NCBI GenBank assembly: GCA_022402445.1
Contig: JAKRSF010000005.1
Span: 141,507-205,506 of the forward strand
Source: Cyanobacteriota bacterium
GTDB lineage: Bacteria > Cyanobacteriota > Cyanobacteriia > CACIAM-69d
Length of the DNA: 64,000 nucleotides
Direction of reading: 5' to 3'
Shown: in pieces, positions 1 through 8,268 of the stretch
Layout of the letters: every line of letters starts with the position of its first letter
Numbering within the stretch: position 1 is the first letter of the stretch
Notes under the pieces: model-generated
The model's input: only the letters and a program-made list of their open reading frames with translations
What the model was told of the DNA's origin: nothing
Databases searched by the model: none
Translations under genes and position numbers: made by a program

Positions 1-284
1 GGGGCCGCATTGCCGGGGCGGCGGGCCGCGCGGGGGTGAAGTTCGATCAGCAGGATCTTCGTATCGAGCTAGGTGAGTTTGTCCTGATGGATCAGGGCCA
101 GCCTCAACCCTTTGATCGCGTGGCGGCCAATGGCTACCTCACGGCCAAGGCGGCGGGGGCGTACCTCCAGGATGATACGGTGGAAATCCGCGTGAGCATT
201 GGTTCGGGGCCGGGGCGCGCGAAGGCGTGGGGCTGCGACCTGAGCTACGATTATGTGCGCATTAACGCGGAATATACGACCTAG
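1..284 (+). CDS. argJ: ArgJ C-terminal fragment (glutamate N-acetyltransferase), cut by window start
   Basis: This is the 3' end of a gene that begins before the window. The open frame enters at base 3 and reads [11 protein letters not shown], then [11 protein letters not shown], and ends with [18 protein letters not shown] and a TAG stop. That ending is the typical C-terminus of ArgJ, the ornithine acetyltransferase of arginine biosynthesis, which transfers acetyl groups between N-acetylornithine and glutamate. About 93 residues are visible, all from the C-terminal part of the beta chain. The Thr nucleophile at the self-cleavage site lies outside the window, so activity cannot be judged. It runs in the same direction as tex, 32 bases upstream of it. 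Identification rests on the conserved tail and is firm for a fragment. Confidence 0.88.
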   Translation, partial: GRIAGAAGRAGVKFDQQDLRIELGEFVLMDQGQPQPFDRVAANGYLTAKAAGAYLQDDTVEIRVSIGSGPGRAKAWGCDLSYDYVRINAEYTT

Positions 285-316
285 ATTAAGTCAGGTCTGC
301 GATAGGGATTGACGGC

Positions 317-2470
317 ATGGACATTGTGGCGGTGTTGGCGGAGGAGTTGGGGGTGTCGCGCGATCGCGTGGGAGCAGCGATCGCGTTATTCGACGAGGGG
401 GCGACGGTGCCTTTCGTGGCCCGCTACCGCAAGGAGCGCACGGGGGGCCTCGATGAAACCCAACTCCATCTCCTGCGCGATCGCCGGGACTATTTACAGG
501 AATTGGTGGCGCGCCAGGGGGTAATCCTCAAGGAAATCGAGGCCCAGGGCAAGCTCGATGACACATTGCGGTGCAAAATCGAAGCCTGCCGCCAAAAAAC
601 GGAGCTAGAGGATTTATATCTGCCCTTCCGGCCCAAACGGCGCACCCGTGCGTCCATGGCGAAGGAAAAGGGCCTTGAACCGCTGGCGGACGCGATCGAG
701 GCGGCGAACCAAACGGCCCAGGGGCAGCTGGATTTGACGGCGATCGCGGCGACCTATGTGAGTGATGCCGTGCCAACCCCCGAGGCGGCCTTGCAGGGGG
801 CGTCGGATATTTTGGCGGAACGGATCGCCGATCGCGCGGACCTGCGGGCGCTGGTGCGGGAGCGGGTGATGGCCTCCGGTGTCCTGCGCTCGAAAATTAA
901 GCCGAAGGCCGCCGCTGAGGAGACTAAATTCGACACCTATCGGGACTATCAGGCCAAATTAACCAAAATTCCCGCCCATGCCACCCTGGCGATTTTGCGG
1001 GGGGAACGGGACGGCGTCTTGAGCGTGGCGATTGATTTTGACCGCGATCGCCTCCTGGAAACCCTAGAAAGTCAGTTAATTGTGAGCCGCGATCGCCCCC
1101 TGCGGCAGTTTTTGCAAACGGTGATCGCCGATGCCCTCGATCGCCTCTTGGCCCCCGCCGCGACGGCCCACGCGATCGCAACCCTGAAGGAGGAGGCCGA
1201 TCGCGCGTCCGTGGAAACCTTCGCCGCCAATCTGCGGGATCTGCTCCTGGCGGCCCCGGCGGGCATGAAACCGACCCTGGGCATTGACCCCGGCTTCCGC
1301 ACCGGCTGTAAGGTGGCGGCATTGGACGCAACAGGGCAATTTCAGGGCTATTTCACCATTTTCCCCCACACCAGCCCGAAACAGCGCCCGGAGGCGGCCC
1401 AAAAACTGCGGGACGCCATCAAGCGCTACGGCATTGAACTGATCGCCATTGGCAACGGCACCGCCAGCCGCGAAACCGCCGCCTTCGTGGCCGAGGCATT
1501 GCAGGGCATGGCGAACCCGCCGATCGCGGTGACCGTCAGTGAGGCGGGGGCGTCGGTCTACTCCGCCAGTGCGATCGCGGTGGACGAATTCCCCGATTTG
1601 GATGTGACGGCGCGCGGGGCCATTAGTATCGGTCGGCGGCTCCAGGATCCGTTGGCGGAACTGGTGAAAATCGATCCGAAATCCATTGGTGTGGGTCAAT
1701 ATCAGCACGATATCAATCAAAAACTGCTGGCCCAAAAACTCTCGGAAACCGTTGAAAGTTGCGTGAATTATGTGGGGGTTGACCTCAATACGGCGTCGAA
1801 GGAGCTGCTGTCCTTTGTATCGGGCATTACGCCCACGGTGGCGAATAATATCGTCGCCCACCGCAATGGCAATGGCCCCTTCCGCGATCGCAAAGCCCTC
1901 CTAAAAGTGGCGAAATTAGGCCCCAAAACCTTCGAGCAGGCGGCGGGTTTTCTGCGCATCCGCAACGGCATCAATCCCCTCGATAACACGGCGGTTCACC
2001 CGGAAAGTTACGGCATTGTTGAAGCGATCGCCCGCGACCTCAGCACCCCCACGGCGGAGTTATCTAAACAGCACGAGCAATTAAAAAACCTGAATTTACG
2101 GCCATATCTCAGCGATCACGTGGGGGAACCGACCCTGCGGGATATTTTAAAGGAACTGGAAAAACCGGGCCGCGATCCCCGCGCCCAATTTGCCTATGCC
2201 CGCTTTCGGGATGACATCCAAACCCTCGCGGATCTCAAACCGGGGGAAATCCTAGAGGGGGTGATTACCAATGTGGCAAACTTCGGCGCATTCGTGGATA
2301 TTGGCGTCCATCAGGATGGCCTCATTCATATTTCCCAGTTGGCGGATCGGTTTATTAGTGATCCCAAAACCGTGGTGCGGACGGGTCAGATTGTGCGGGT
2401 TCAGGTGTTGGAGGTCAATGAAAAACTCAAGCGCATTGGTCTGAGTCTCAAAAATGTGCCTCAGCCATAA
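317..2470 (+). CDS. tex: Tex-family RNA-binding transcription accessory protein
   Basis: A 717-residue protein of full Tex/YhgF length. The N-terminal helical region (to about residue 300) is followed by a YqgF/RNase H-like domain starting at TLGIDPGFRTGCKV (about 320). Next come helix-hairpin-helix segments (LNTASKELLSFVSGITP and GPKTFEQAAGFLRI, about 490-560). The last 75 residues form an S1 RNA-binding domain (GEILEGVITNVANFGAFVDI). In other bacteria Tex binds nucleic acid and affects transcription and its coupling to translation; the role here is inferred from family. The ATG at 317 is used because the Tex N-terminus (DIVAVLAEELGV) begins directly after it. It is probably cytoplasmic and possibly co-transcribed with argJ. 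Confidence 0.93.
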   Translation: MDIVAVLAEELGVSRDRVGAAIALFDEGATVPFVARYRKERTGGLDETQLHLLRDRRDYLQELVARQGVILKEIEAQGKLDDTLRCKIEACRQKTELEDLYLPFRPKRRTRASMAKEKGLEPLADAIEAANQTAQGQLDLTAIAATYVSDAVPTPEAALQGASDILAERIADRADLRALVRERVMASGVLRSKIKPKAAAEETKFDTYRDYQAKLTKIPAHATLAILRGERDGVLSVAIDFDRDRLLETLESQLIVSRDRPLRQFLQTVIADALDRLLAPAATAHAIATLKEEADRASVETFAANLRDLLLAAPAGMKPTLGIDPGFRTGCKVAALDATGQFQGYFTIFPHTSPKQRPEAAQKLRDAIKRYGIELIAIGNGTASRETAAFVAEALQGMANPPIAVTVSEAGASVYSASAIAVDEFPDLDVTARGAISIGRRLQDPLAELVKIDPKSIGVGQYQHDINQKLLAQKLSETVESCVNYVGVDLNTASKELLSFVSGITPTVANNIVAHRNGNGPFRDRKALLKVAKLGPKTFEQAAGFLRIRNGINPLDNTAVHPESYGIVEAIARDLSTPTAELSKQHEQLKNLNLRPYLSDHVGEPTLRDILKELEKPGRDPRAQFAYARFRDDIQTLADLKPGEILEGVITNVANFGAFVDIGVHQDGLIHISQLADRFISDPKTVVRTGQIVRVQVLEVNEKLKRIGLSLKNVPQP

Positions 2471-2693
2471 TTTTGAGTGACTAACCAAGGCTGAAAAATT
2501 CTTTGAAAGGTCATTATTAAAGGCCATTGTTTAGTAATGGTTAGGTCAGGATGGGTTGCGGTGGGCGTTGCCCAGAAAGCCTAGGTATCCTGGTGGTAGC
2601 CGCCGTTGTGCGGAAGACGATTTGGCCTAAATTTGGCCTAGATCCGTCCCTTTCCCTTTGACTGTTCGCCCCGCCGCGATCGCGCCGAACCCC

Positions 2694-3707
2694 ATGGAAT
2701 CCCCAGCCCAGCCCCTGTCCGTGTCGTTGATCGTGCCCACCTATGGCCGCGAAGAGCCCCTGTGCGACACCCTGACGGACGCGATCGCCCAGGACTATCC
2801 CCACCTGGAAATCCTCGTGGTGGACCAGAGCGCCCAGCATCGCCCCGAAGTGCAGGCCCAGCTCGATCGCCTCGCAGCGGATGGCAAAATCCACCTGCAC
2901 CGCGTCCCCTGGGCCAGCCTGCCCGGTGCCCGGAACTACGCCGCCCGCCGCGCCACCGGGGATATTTTAATTTTTGTGGATGACGACGTGCGCATGGAAC
3001 CGGGCTTTGTGGCGGCCCATGTGAGAAATTACGCCGATCGCGCGATCGGAGCCGTGGCGGGGCGCGTCTTTGACCGCATGAAACTCACCCAATCCTGCAC
3101 CCAGGATCTCGAGGAATTTGACTACATGCCCCCCGAGGCCCTCGATCCCGCGATCGCGTGGTACCACCTGGACCTGGTGCGCGCCCGCCAGCCGCAGCCC
3201 ACCCTCACCGCTCGGGGCTGCAATATGTCCTTCCGGCGCGAAATTTTCCAAAATTACGGCATCTGGTTCGATGAACGCTATCGCGGCAGCGCCGTGCGCG
3301 AAGAATCGGATTTTTGCTTGAGAATCCGCAAAACCGGCCTCAAAATTTGGTACGACCCCGAGGCCCACCTGGTCCACCTGGGGGAAGAAACCGGCGGCTG
3401 CCACGACGTCAGCACGCGATCAATGGCCTATCAAGTCACTTTCTATCACAATCACTTTTGGCTCGGCCTCAAAAACCTCACGCCAATCCAATGCCTGCGC
3501 TTTTTCGCCAAACTCTTTGACTGCCACGTCCTCGGCCATCCCCCCTGCTACAAGAGCGGTTCGCCCCTCAAAATTGCCGTGCGCGGTGTGTTTTATGTCC
3601 TCGCCTTTACTAAAGCCATCGGCACCGCGATCGCAGCCCCCTGGGACGACGGCCAGATCTACAGCCGCCGCGATCGCCGCCCCATCCGCGAAGGCACAAT
3701 TGCATAA
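2694..3707 (+). CDS. Family 2 glycosyltransferase
   Basis: A 337-residue GT-A glycosyltransferase. The nucleotide-sugar-binding start is SLIVPTYGREEPL, the DXD-type metal site is ILIFVDDDVRM (about residue 100), and an acceptor-side motif ARGCNMSFRREIF lies near 180, followed by an E-E-S-D acidic cluster. The C-terminal hydrophobic stretch (GVFYVLAFTKAIGTAI) suggests membrane association. ATG 2694 is preferred over an in-frame TTG at 2658 because homology-like sequence begins only at SVSLIVPTYG. Such enzymes add sugars to polysaccharides or lipids; donor and acceptor cannot be told from sequence. It stands alone, 40 bases before thiG on the same strand. Confidence 0.85.
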   Translation: MESPAQPLSVSLIVPTYGREEPLCDTLTDAIAQDYPHLEILVVDQSAQHRPEVQAQLDRLAADGKIHLHRVPWASLPGARNYAARRATGDILIFVDDDVRMEPGFVAAHVRNYADRAIGAVAGRVFDRMKLTQSCTQDLEEFDYMPPEALDPAIAWYHLDLVRARQPQPTLTARGCNMSFRREIFQNYGIWFDERYRGSAVREESDFCLRIRKTGLKIWYDPEAHLVHLGEETGGCHDVSTRSMAYQVTFYHNHFWLGLKNLTPIQCLRFFAKLFDCHVLGHPPCYKSGSPLKIAVRGVFYVLAFTKAIGTAIAAPWDDGQIYSRRDRRPIREGTIA

Positions 3708-3748
3708 TGGGTAATCGCCCAGACCGGACTTTTTAATCAACCTCGCCC

Positions 3749-4588
3749 ATGCCCACCCTCGATCGCACCGTCTCCACCGCCCACAGCCTCATTGCCGACA
3801 GCCCCCTCGCGATCGCCGGCCGCGAATTCCGATCCCGCCTGATGACCGGCACCGGCAAATATCGGAATTTTGACGACATGCGCCGCAGTATTAACGCCAG
3901 CGGCTGCGAAATCGTCACCGTCGCCGTCCGCCGCATCCAAACCAACGCACCGGGCCACGAAGGACTCGCCGAAGCCCTCGACTGGCGCAAAATCTGGATG
4001 CTGCCCAACACCGCCGGATGCCAAACCGCCGACGAAGCCGTCCGCGTCGCCCGATTGGGCCGCGAAATGGCCAAACTCCTCGGCCAAGAGGACAACAATT
4101 TCATCAAGCTCGAAGTCATCCCCGACGCGAAATACCTGCTCCCGGACCCCATCGGCACCCTCGAAGCGGCGGAACGACTCATTAAAGAAGGGTTTGCGGT
4201 CCTGCCCTACATCAACGCCGATCCCCTGCTGGCAAAGCGGCTTCAGGAGGCGGGCTGCGCCACGGTGATGCCCCTCGCGTCCCCCATCGGTTCCGGCCAA
4301 GGGCTCCGCAACGCCGACAATATCCGCATCATTGTGGAAAATGCCACCGTTCCCGTGGTGGTGGATGCGGGCATCGGTACCCCCAGCGAGGCGGCGCAAG
4401 CGATGGAATTGGGCGCGTCGGCTTTGTTGATTAATACCGCGATCGCCCAGGCGGAAAACGCCCCCGCCATGGCCCAGGCGATGGCAATGGCCACCGAAGC
4501 GGGCCGGTTGGCCTATCTCGCCGGACGCATTCCCGTCAAAGCCTACGCCAGCGCCAGTTCTCCTACCACGGGCCTGGTGACGGGCTAG
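3749..4588 (+). CDS. thiG: Thiazole synthase ThiG
   Basis: A 279-residue TIM-barrel enzyme that forms the thiazole phosphate ring of thiamine from 1-deoxyxylulose 5-phosphate, dehydroglycine and ThiS thiocarboxylate. The family signatures are clear: [16 protein letters not shown] near the start, the Schiff-base lysine in [43 protein letters not shown], and the ending [11 protein letters not shown]. In many cyanobacteria ThiG is the C-terminal half of a ThiO-ThiG fusion; here it is free-standing with no ThiO or ThiS next to it. The 41 bases between the preceding gene and this one are too short for a TPP riboswitch, so control, if any, must be elsewhere. Confidence 0.95.
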   Translation: MPTLDRTVSTAHSLIADSPLAIAGREFRSRLMTGTGKYRNFDDMRRSINASGCEIVTVAVRRIQTNAPGHEGLAEALDWRKIWMLPNTAGCQTADEAVRVARLGREMAKLLGQEDNNFIKLEVIPDAKYLLPDPIGTLEAAERLIKEGFAVLPYINADPLLAKRLQEAGCATVMPLASPIGSGQGLRNADNIRIIVENATVPVVVDAGIGTPSEAAQAMELGASALLINTAIAQAENAPAMAQAMAMATEAGRLAYLAGRIPVKAYASASSPTTGLVTG

Positions 4589-4696
4589 AAATTTTTTAGC
4601 AATTTCTAAGAAATCCTCCCGGTGCGGCGGCTCAACCCTTCCTTAGATGCCCTTCCTTAGAGATGATCGAAAACTGATCGAAGCCCATCTCAGGGG

Positions 4697-4716
4697 CAAG
4701 GGGTTTAAACCCCTTG
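4697..4716. repeat. Perfect 20-bp palindrome downstream of thiG
   Basis: CAAGGGGTTTAAACCCCTTG reads the same on both strands with no spacer. It lies in the 233-base gap between thiG and psb34, about 110 bases past the thiG stop. It could form a hairpin ending thiG transcripts, but no T-run follows. Short palindromes of this kind are often dispersed in cyanobacterial genomes. Confidence 0.6.
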
Positions 4717-4783
4717 TCTAGGGCGATTGGGGCATTTTTTGGCGCGATCGCGCTCCCCAGTGGAGGATTCTCCAGAAATTTGC

Positions 4784-4812
4784 TATGCTGAATGTAACGG
4801 AATATTAAGGAT
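4784..4812 (+). promoter_or_regulatory. Putative psb34 promoter -10 element and ribosome binding site
   Basis: TATGCT at 4784-4789 fits a sigma-70 -10 box; no good -35 is seen at the usual distance. It would give a leader of about 25 bases. AAGGA at 4808-4812 lies 9 bases before the psb34 ATG and supports that start. Confidence 0.4.
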
Positions 4813-4821
4813 CTTAAAGCT

Positions 4822-4992
4822 ATGCCCTACACCACCGAAGAAGGCGGCCGTCTCAACAACTTCGCCAAGGAACCGCGCATGTACACGGCGGAGCCCCCGA
4901 ACGGCGAGCAGAAGCGCAACTATGTGATCCTGGGGGCCTTGGGTGCGGCCCTGGTGGTTGGCGTCCTGACGGTGGCCTTCGTCGTTTCCTAG
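4822..4992 (+). CDS. psb34: Photosystem II assembly protein Psb34
   Basis: A 56-residue single-pass membrane protein. The N-terminus MPYTTEEGGRLNNFAKEP matches the conserved start of the Psb34 (Ssl1498-type) family, followed by EPPNGEQKRNY and one transmembrane helix (about residues 34-55, ILGALGAALVVGVLTVAFVV). Psb34 is described as a small Hlip-like protein bound to photosystem II assembly intermediates near CP47. It lies in the thylakoid membrane. It appears monocistronic, with a -10-like TATGCT and an AAGGA ribosome binding site just upstream. The next gene is convergent, 14 bases past the stop. Confidence 0.85.
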   Translation: MPYTTEEGGRLNNFAKEPRMYTAEPPNGEQKRNYVILGALGAALVVGVLTVAFVVS

Positions 4993-5006
4993 GGCTCTTC
5001 GGCACT

Positions 5007-5990
5007 TCAATCTGACTGACATCGGGGCGTTTGCCCGCGTTCCCCATCCCTGTCCGCCGTGGCGGGGGTGGGGTTTGTGTTGGGATGGGCCGTAGCCGGT
5101 GCGGTGATCCCCAGCCAGCAAACCTGGTTCTTGCCCTGCCGCTTGGCGTCGTAGAGGATGCGATCGATGAGTTCGTAGTTGGTATCGACGGAGAGGCGCG
5201 GATCCAGGGCGGCGAGGCCGATGCTGCTGGTGACTAGGGGGGCGCTTGGTCCCTGGGTGTCGGCTAGGGGGAGGGCGGCAATTTGTTTACGGATGGTTTC
5301 CGCGATCGCGATCGCATCCGGCAGGGGACAAGCCTCCAGGAGGATCGCGAACTCATCGCCCCCCAGCCGCCCCGCCACATCCCTGGCCCGGATGGCCTGC
5401 TTGAGCACCGTTGCCACCGCCATCAGCAGGCGATCGCCCGCCCCGTGGCCGTAGGTATCGTTGACGCCCTTGAAACCGTCGAGATCCAGCAGCATCAGCA
5501 CACTGGTCCGCCGCGATCGCGCCTCCCCTACCGCCTCCCGCGCCGCCTCCAAGGCCCGATCCACCGCCCGCAGCAGCCCCGCACGATTGCACAGGCCCGT
5601 CAAGGGATCGAGCAGCGCCAAACTGCGGGCCTCCTGGAGAACGCGCGGCATCTGGAGCAGCTTGGGACCGTGGATGGACAGCACCCAAGCGGTATAAAAA
5701 CTCACCAGGCCCGTCACCCATTTCCAGACCCCCTCCACCCAATAATCCGCGTGCCAAATATTCCAAGCGCTGAGGCCATGGCCAATGCCGCAACTGAGAA
5801 TAAAGGCGGCAAAGCACTTGAGAACCGGTTGCAGACCCACACTCACTTCATTCCGATGGATCAGGATCAACGTCGGAATTGAAAAGTAAGCGACCATCGT
5901 CAATAGGTCACCCCCCATGTGCAGGTACGTCAAGGGCTTATTCCATAGAAAACAACTGCCGTGGGGCATCAATAGCAGAACGGTAGCCAT
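5007..5990 (-). CDS. Ethylene-binding-like membrane domain fused to GGDEF diguanylate cyclase
   Basis: A 327-residue protein with an N-terminal three-helix membrane domain and a C-terminal GGDEF domain. The membrane part matches the ethylene-sensor domain of ETR1-type receptors: PHGSCFLWN, D28, Y35 in AYFSIP, I64, and the copper-site pair C67/H71 in SCGIGH, spaced as D25, Y32, I62, C65 and H69 in ETR1. The cyclase part (about 135-300) has LLDLDGFKGVNDTYGH and GRLGGDEFAILLE, with an intact inhibitory site RARD five residues before GGDEF. It should make c-di-GMP under control of a membrane signal, possibly ethylene; ligand binding is inferred. ATG 5990 is chosen because family proteins start shortly before the PHG motif; the frame stays open to 6068. 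No histidine-kinase domain is present. Confidence 0.85.
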   Translation of the reverse strand: MATVLLLMPHGSCFLWNKPLTYLHMGGDLLTMVAYFSIPTLILIHRNEVSVGLQPVLKCFAAFILSCGIGHGLSAWNIWHADYWVEGVWKWVTGLVSFYTAWVLSIHGPKLLQMPRVLQEARSLALLDPLTGLCNRAGLLRAVDRALEAAREAVGEARSRRTSVLMLLDLDGFKGVNDTYGHGAGDRLLMAVATVLKQAIRARDVAGRLGGDEFAILLEACPLPDAIAIAETIRKQIAALPLADTQGPSAPLVTSSIGLAALDPRLSVDTNYELIDRILYDAKRQGKNQVCWLGITAPATAHPNTNPTPATADRDGERGQTPRCQSD

Positions 5991-6427
5991 AGGACATGGG
6001 GGGCAGGGGTGGAGAAAAAGGGGCCGACGGAGCTGGATTTTTGGGTGAATGAAGGGAAATTTTCCCAATTCCCAGACAATTTATAAAATCATTCAAGTTA
6101 AAGCTTGATTTGTTTAATGATCAGCTTCAATCAAGTTGGATTTTGTTTGAATGGATGAATTTCATTTGCTTTGAATTTGATTAAGAATTAACCAGCTTAA
6201 GTTTAATTTTCTGAGAAGAACTTGATTATTTCCAGGCTATTTCAGGAAATTTCAAATGTCAAACTTTGGACATCAAGGCTTGAGACTGAGGGATGTATGG
6301 CCGTATTTGTTTGGGGTGGGAGGATGGCCAAAAAGTGATGGGGGTCGCATCCCTAAGGCGCTCAAAACAGCCGGGGGCAATCTTTGGTAGGATGTGCTAA
6401 GGGGCACAAATTCACGGGGCCGCAGTT
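5991..6427. other. AT-rich divergent intergenic region
   Basis: About 440 bases between the divergent GGDEF gene and the pseudouridine synthase gene, with no supported gene. The middle part (6060-6260) is strikingly AT-rich against its GC-rich surroundings. It carries copies of CTTGATT/AATCAAG at 6104-6110, 6129-6135 and 6221-6227; the first two form an inverted repeat. A -10-like TAGGAT sits at 6388-6393, 34 bases before the downstream ATG. Confidence 0.6.
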
Positions 6428-7144
6428 ATGAATTTAATGGGGTCGAAGCGCCCGCGCGATCGCGAATTGATCTACCTTCTTTTCCATAAGCCCTATCAGG
6501 TTCTTTGCCAGTTTTCTGACCCCGACGCGATCGCGGGGGCGACAGTTCCGGGACAGGATGGGACGCGATCGCCGCGACGAACCCTCAAGGATTTTGTCCC
6601 CGTGGCGGAGGTTTATCCGTTGGGTCGCTTGGATTGGGATAGTGAAGGGCTTTTATTGCTCAGCAACGACGGCAGTTTGCAGCACCGTTTAACGGATCCT
6701 AAATTTGGCCATCCGCGCACCTATTGGGTGCAGGTGGAAGGGGTGCCGGATCAGGCGGCCCTGGGGCAATTGCGGACGGGGGTTCGGGTGAAGGATTATG
6801 TGACCCGTCCGGCCCAGGTGGAATTGCTGATGGAGCCGCCGCCCGTGGGACCACGGATCCCGCCCATCCGCGATCGCAAATCTATCCCCACCGCATGGCT
6901 AGAAATGACCCTCACGGAGGGGCGCAACCGTCAGGTGCGGCGGATGACGGCGGCGGTGGGGTTTCCAACCCTGCGGCTGGTGCGCGCGGCGATCGGACCG
7001 CTCACCCTGGGGGGGCTCGAACCGGGCCAGTGGCGATCGCTCACGGCGGACGAGGTGGCGCAGCTCAAAGCCTTGGTCAATCACCAGCCTAGGGGGGAAG
7101 GGCCGCGATCGCGTCGTCCGCCCTCGAACCGCCGCCGATCCTGA
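6428..7144 (+). CDS. rluE: 23S rRNA pseudouridine synthase, RsuA/RluE type
   Basis: A 238-residue RsuA-family pseudouridine synthase without an S4 domain, the short form typical of RluE, which modifies helix 89 of 23S rRNA. Visible motifs are [14 protein letters not shown] at the start, the catalytic-aspartate motif [28 protein letters not shown], and the family C-terminal block [17 protein letters not shown] with [13 protein letters not shown]. The C-terminal tail is Arg/Pro-rich. Exact target assignment (RluE against RluB or RluF) is by length and motif only. It is transcribed away from the GGDEF gene. Confidence 0.85.
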   Translation: MNLMGSKRPRDRELIYLLFHKPYQVLCQFSDPDAIAGATVPGQDGTRSPRRTLKDFVPVAEVYPLGRLDWDSEGLLLLSNDGSLQHRLTDPKFGHPRTYWVQVEGVPDQAALGQLRTGVRVKDYVTRPAQVELLMEPPPVGPRIPPIRDRKSIPTAWLEMTLTEGRNRQVRRMTAAVGFPTLRLVRAAIGPLTLGGLEPGQWRSLTADEVAQLKALVNHQPRGEGPRSRRPPSNRRRS

Positions 7145-7260
7145 ACCGCCGCGATCAACTTCCCATCAACTGGCCCGTAATCTGCCCAACAACCGGGGCC
7201 TAGGGCGCGGGGCCTACGTGTTCGTAGTTCCTGAAATGGCGGAAACCCGTGAATTTGAAG

Positions 7261-7332
7261 TGGGCGATACTGGATTTGAACCAGTGACCTCTTCCGTGTC
7301 AAGGAAGCGCGCTACCCCTGTGCTAATCGCCC
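7261..7332 (-). tRNA. tRNA-Val(GAC)
   Basis: Read on the minus strand from 7332, the acceptor stem GGGCGAT pairs with ATCGCCC. A D arm containing GGGGTAG, an anticodon stem CTTCC/GGAAG with loop TTGACAC (anticodon GAC, valine), and a T arm ACTGG-TTCAAAT-CCAGT follow. The discriminator base is A and CCA is not encoded. Length is 72 bases, no intron. Confidence 0.95.
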
Positions 7333-7485
7333 GCGCGGCCTGCAATTCGGGATGTCATCGGGGGGGATGGACATTGCCCAGAATTGCGGCCGGGTCATCA
7401 AAATATCACGGTGATTTCGGAAACGCAACCCCCAGACCAGAAGGCTACACTCATAGACATCACAGGCACCCGACCCCCCTTGGCC

Positions 7486-8133
7486 ATGGCGATCCGTTTC
7501 TCACTCCTGCTGCTGCCCCTTGCCCTCGGGGGCCTCGCGATCGCGCCGCCCGCCGCCCAAGCCCGCCGCGATCGCCACGCCGACATGCCCCCCCTAGAGC
7601 GCATCGAACAGCACCAAGCCTGTCCGGGCTGCGACCTGCGCTACTTCGACCTGCGGGGAATGGATTTGAGCGGCATCAACCTTGAGGACGCCAACTTCTA
7701 CGGCGCAAACCTGACCGGCGCAAACCTAGACGGCGCAACCTTGACCAACGCCAACTTCGGCTATGCCAACCTCAGCGGAGCCTCCCTGATCGGGGCCAAC
7801 CTACACCGGGCCAGCTTCCTCGATGCGGTCCTGGCCGGGGCCGACCTCAGCGGCGCAAACCTCCAGCGCACCTACCTGGGCTATGCGGACCTGCGATCGG
7901 CCAACCTCAGCGGAGCCAATCTCAGCGGCGCAAACCTCTGGAGCGTCCGCACCGAGGGCCTACGCACCTGCGGAGCCATCCTGCCCAATGGCATTAGCCT
8001 GCGGTCCACCTGCGCCGCCGAAGCGGACCCGGATGCGCCATTGGAAACCGACGGATCCAGGGGGCCAAACGACCTCGCCCCCATTGACAAACCGGCGCAG
8101 AAAGCCCGCCCATCCACCCATCCACCCTCGTAG
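7486..8133 (+). CDS. Secreted pentapeptide-repeat protein
   Basis: A 215-residue protein with a signal peptide (FSLLLLPLALGGLAIA, then AQA at the likely cut) and a short Cys-containing segment CPGCDLRYFDLRG. About 15 tandem A(N/D)LXX pentapeptides follow (GANLTGANLDGATLTNANFG and onward to about residue 155), which should fold as a right-handed quadrilateral beta helix. The C-terminal 60 residues are Pro/Asp-rich and disordered-looking, with two further Cys residues. ATG 7486 is chosen because it starts the signal peptide; the frame is open to 7384. Pentapeptide proteins of this kind are numerous in cyanobacteria and mostly without known function; export to periplasm or lumen is inferred. Confidence 0.8.
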   Translation: MAIRFSLLLLPLALGGLAIAPPAAQARRDRHADMPPLERIEQHQACPGCDLRYFDLRGMDLSGINLEDANFYGANLTGANLDGATLTNANFGYANLSGASLIGANLHRASFLDAVLAGADLSGANLQRTYLGYADLRSANLSGANLSGANLWSVRTEGLRTCGAILPNGISLRSTCAAEADPDAPLETDGSRGPNDLAPIDKPAQKARPSTHPPS

Positions 8134-8160
8134 GGGCAGGGTTCCCCCGCCCAGCCCCCC
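8130..8160. repeat. Copy of GC-rich dispersed repeat
   Basis: GTAGGGGCAGGGTTCCCCCG followed by CCCAGCCCCC begins inside the stop region of the pentapeptide gene. It is the reverse-complement form of the GGGGGCTGGGCGGGGAAACC unit seen near 27.7, 41.6 and 63.9 kb. It lies between two convergent genes. Confidence 0.6.
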
Positions 8161-8268
8161 CAGCAGCCCCGCCTCATCCCCACGATCGCGGATCCAAGCG
8201 TGAACGGATTTGGGGCGATCGCGCCGGTCTAGATCGGGAGAGACAGAATTGAGGACACCCCTGATCCA

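Noticed and set aside
3708..3748. TPP riboswitch before thiG
   Set aside because: The gap is 41 bases, too short, and no CUGAGA-type core is present.
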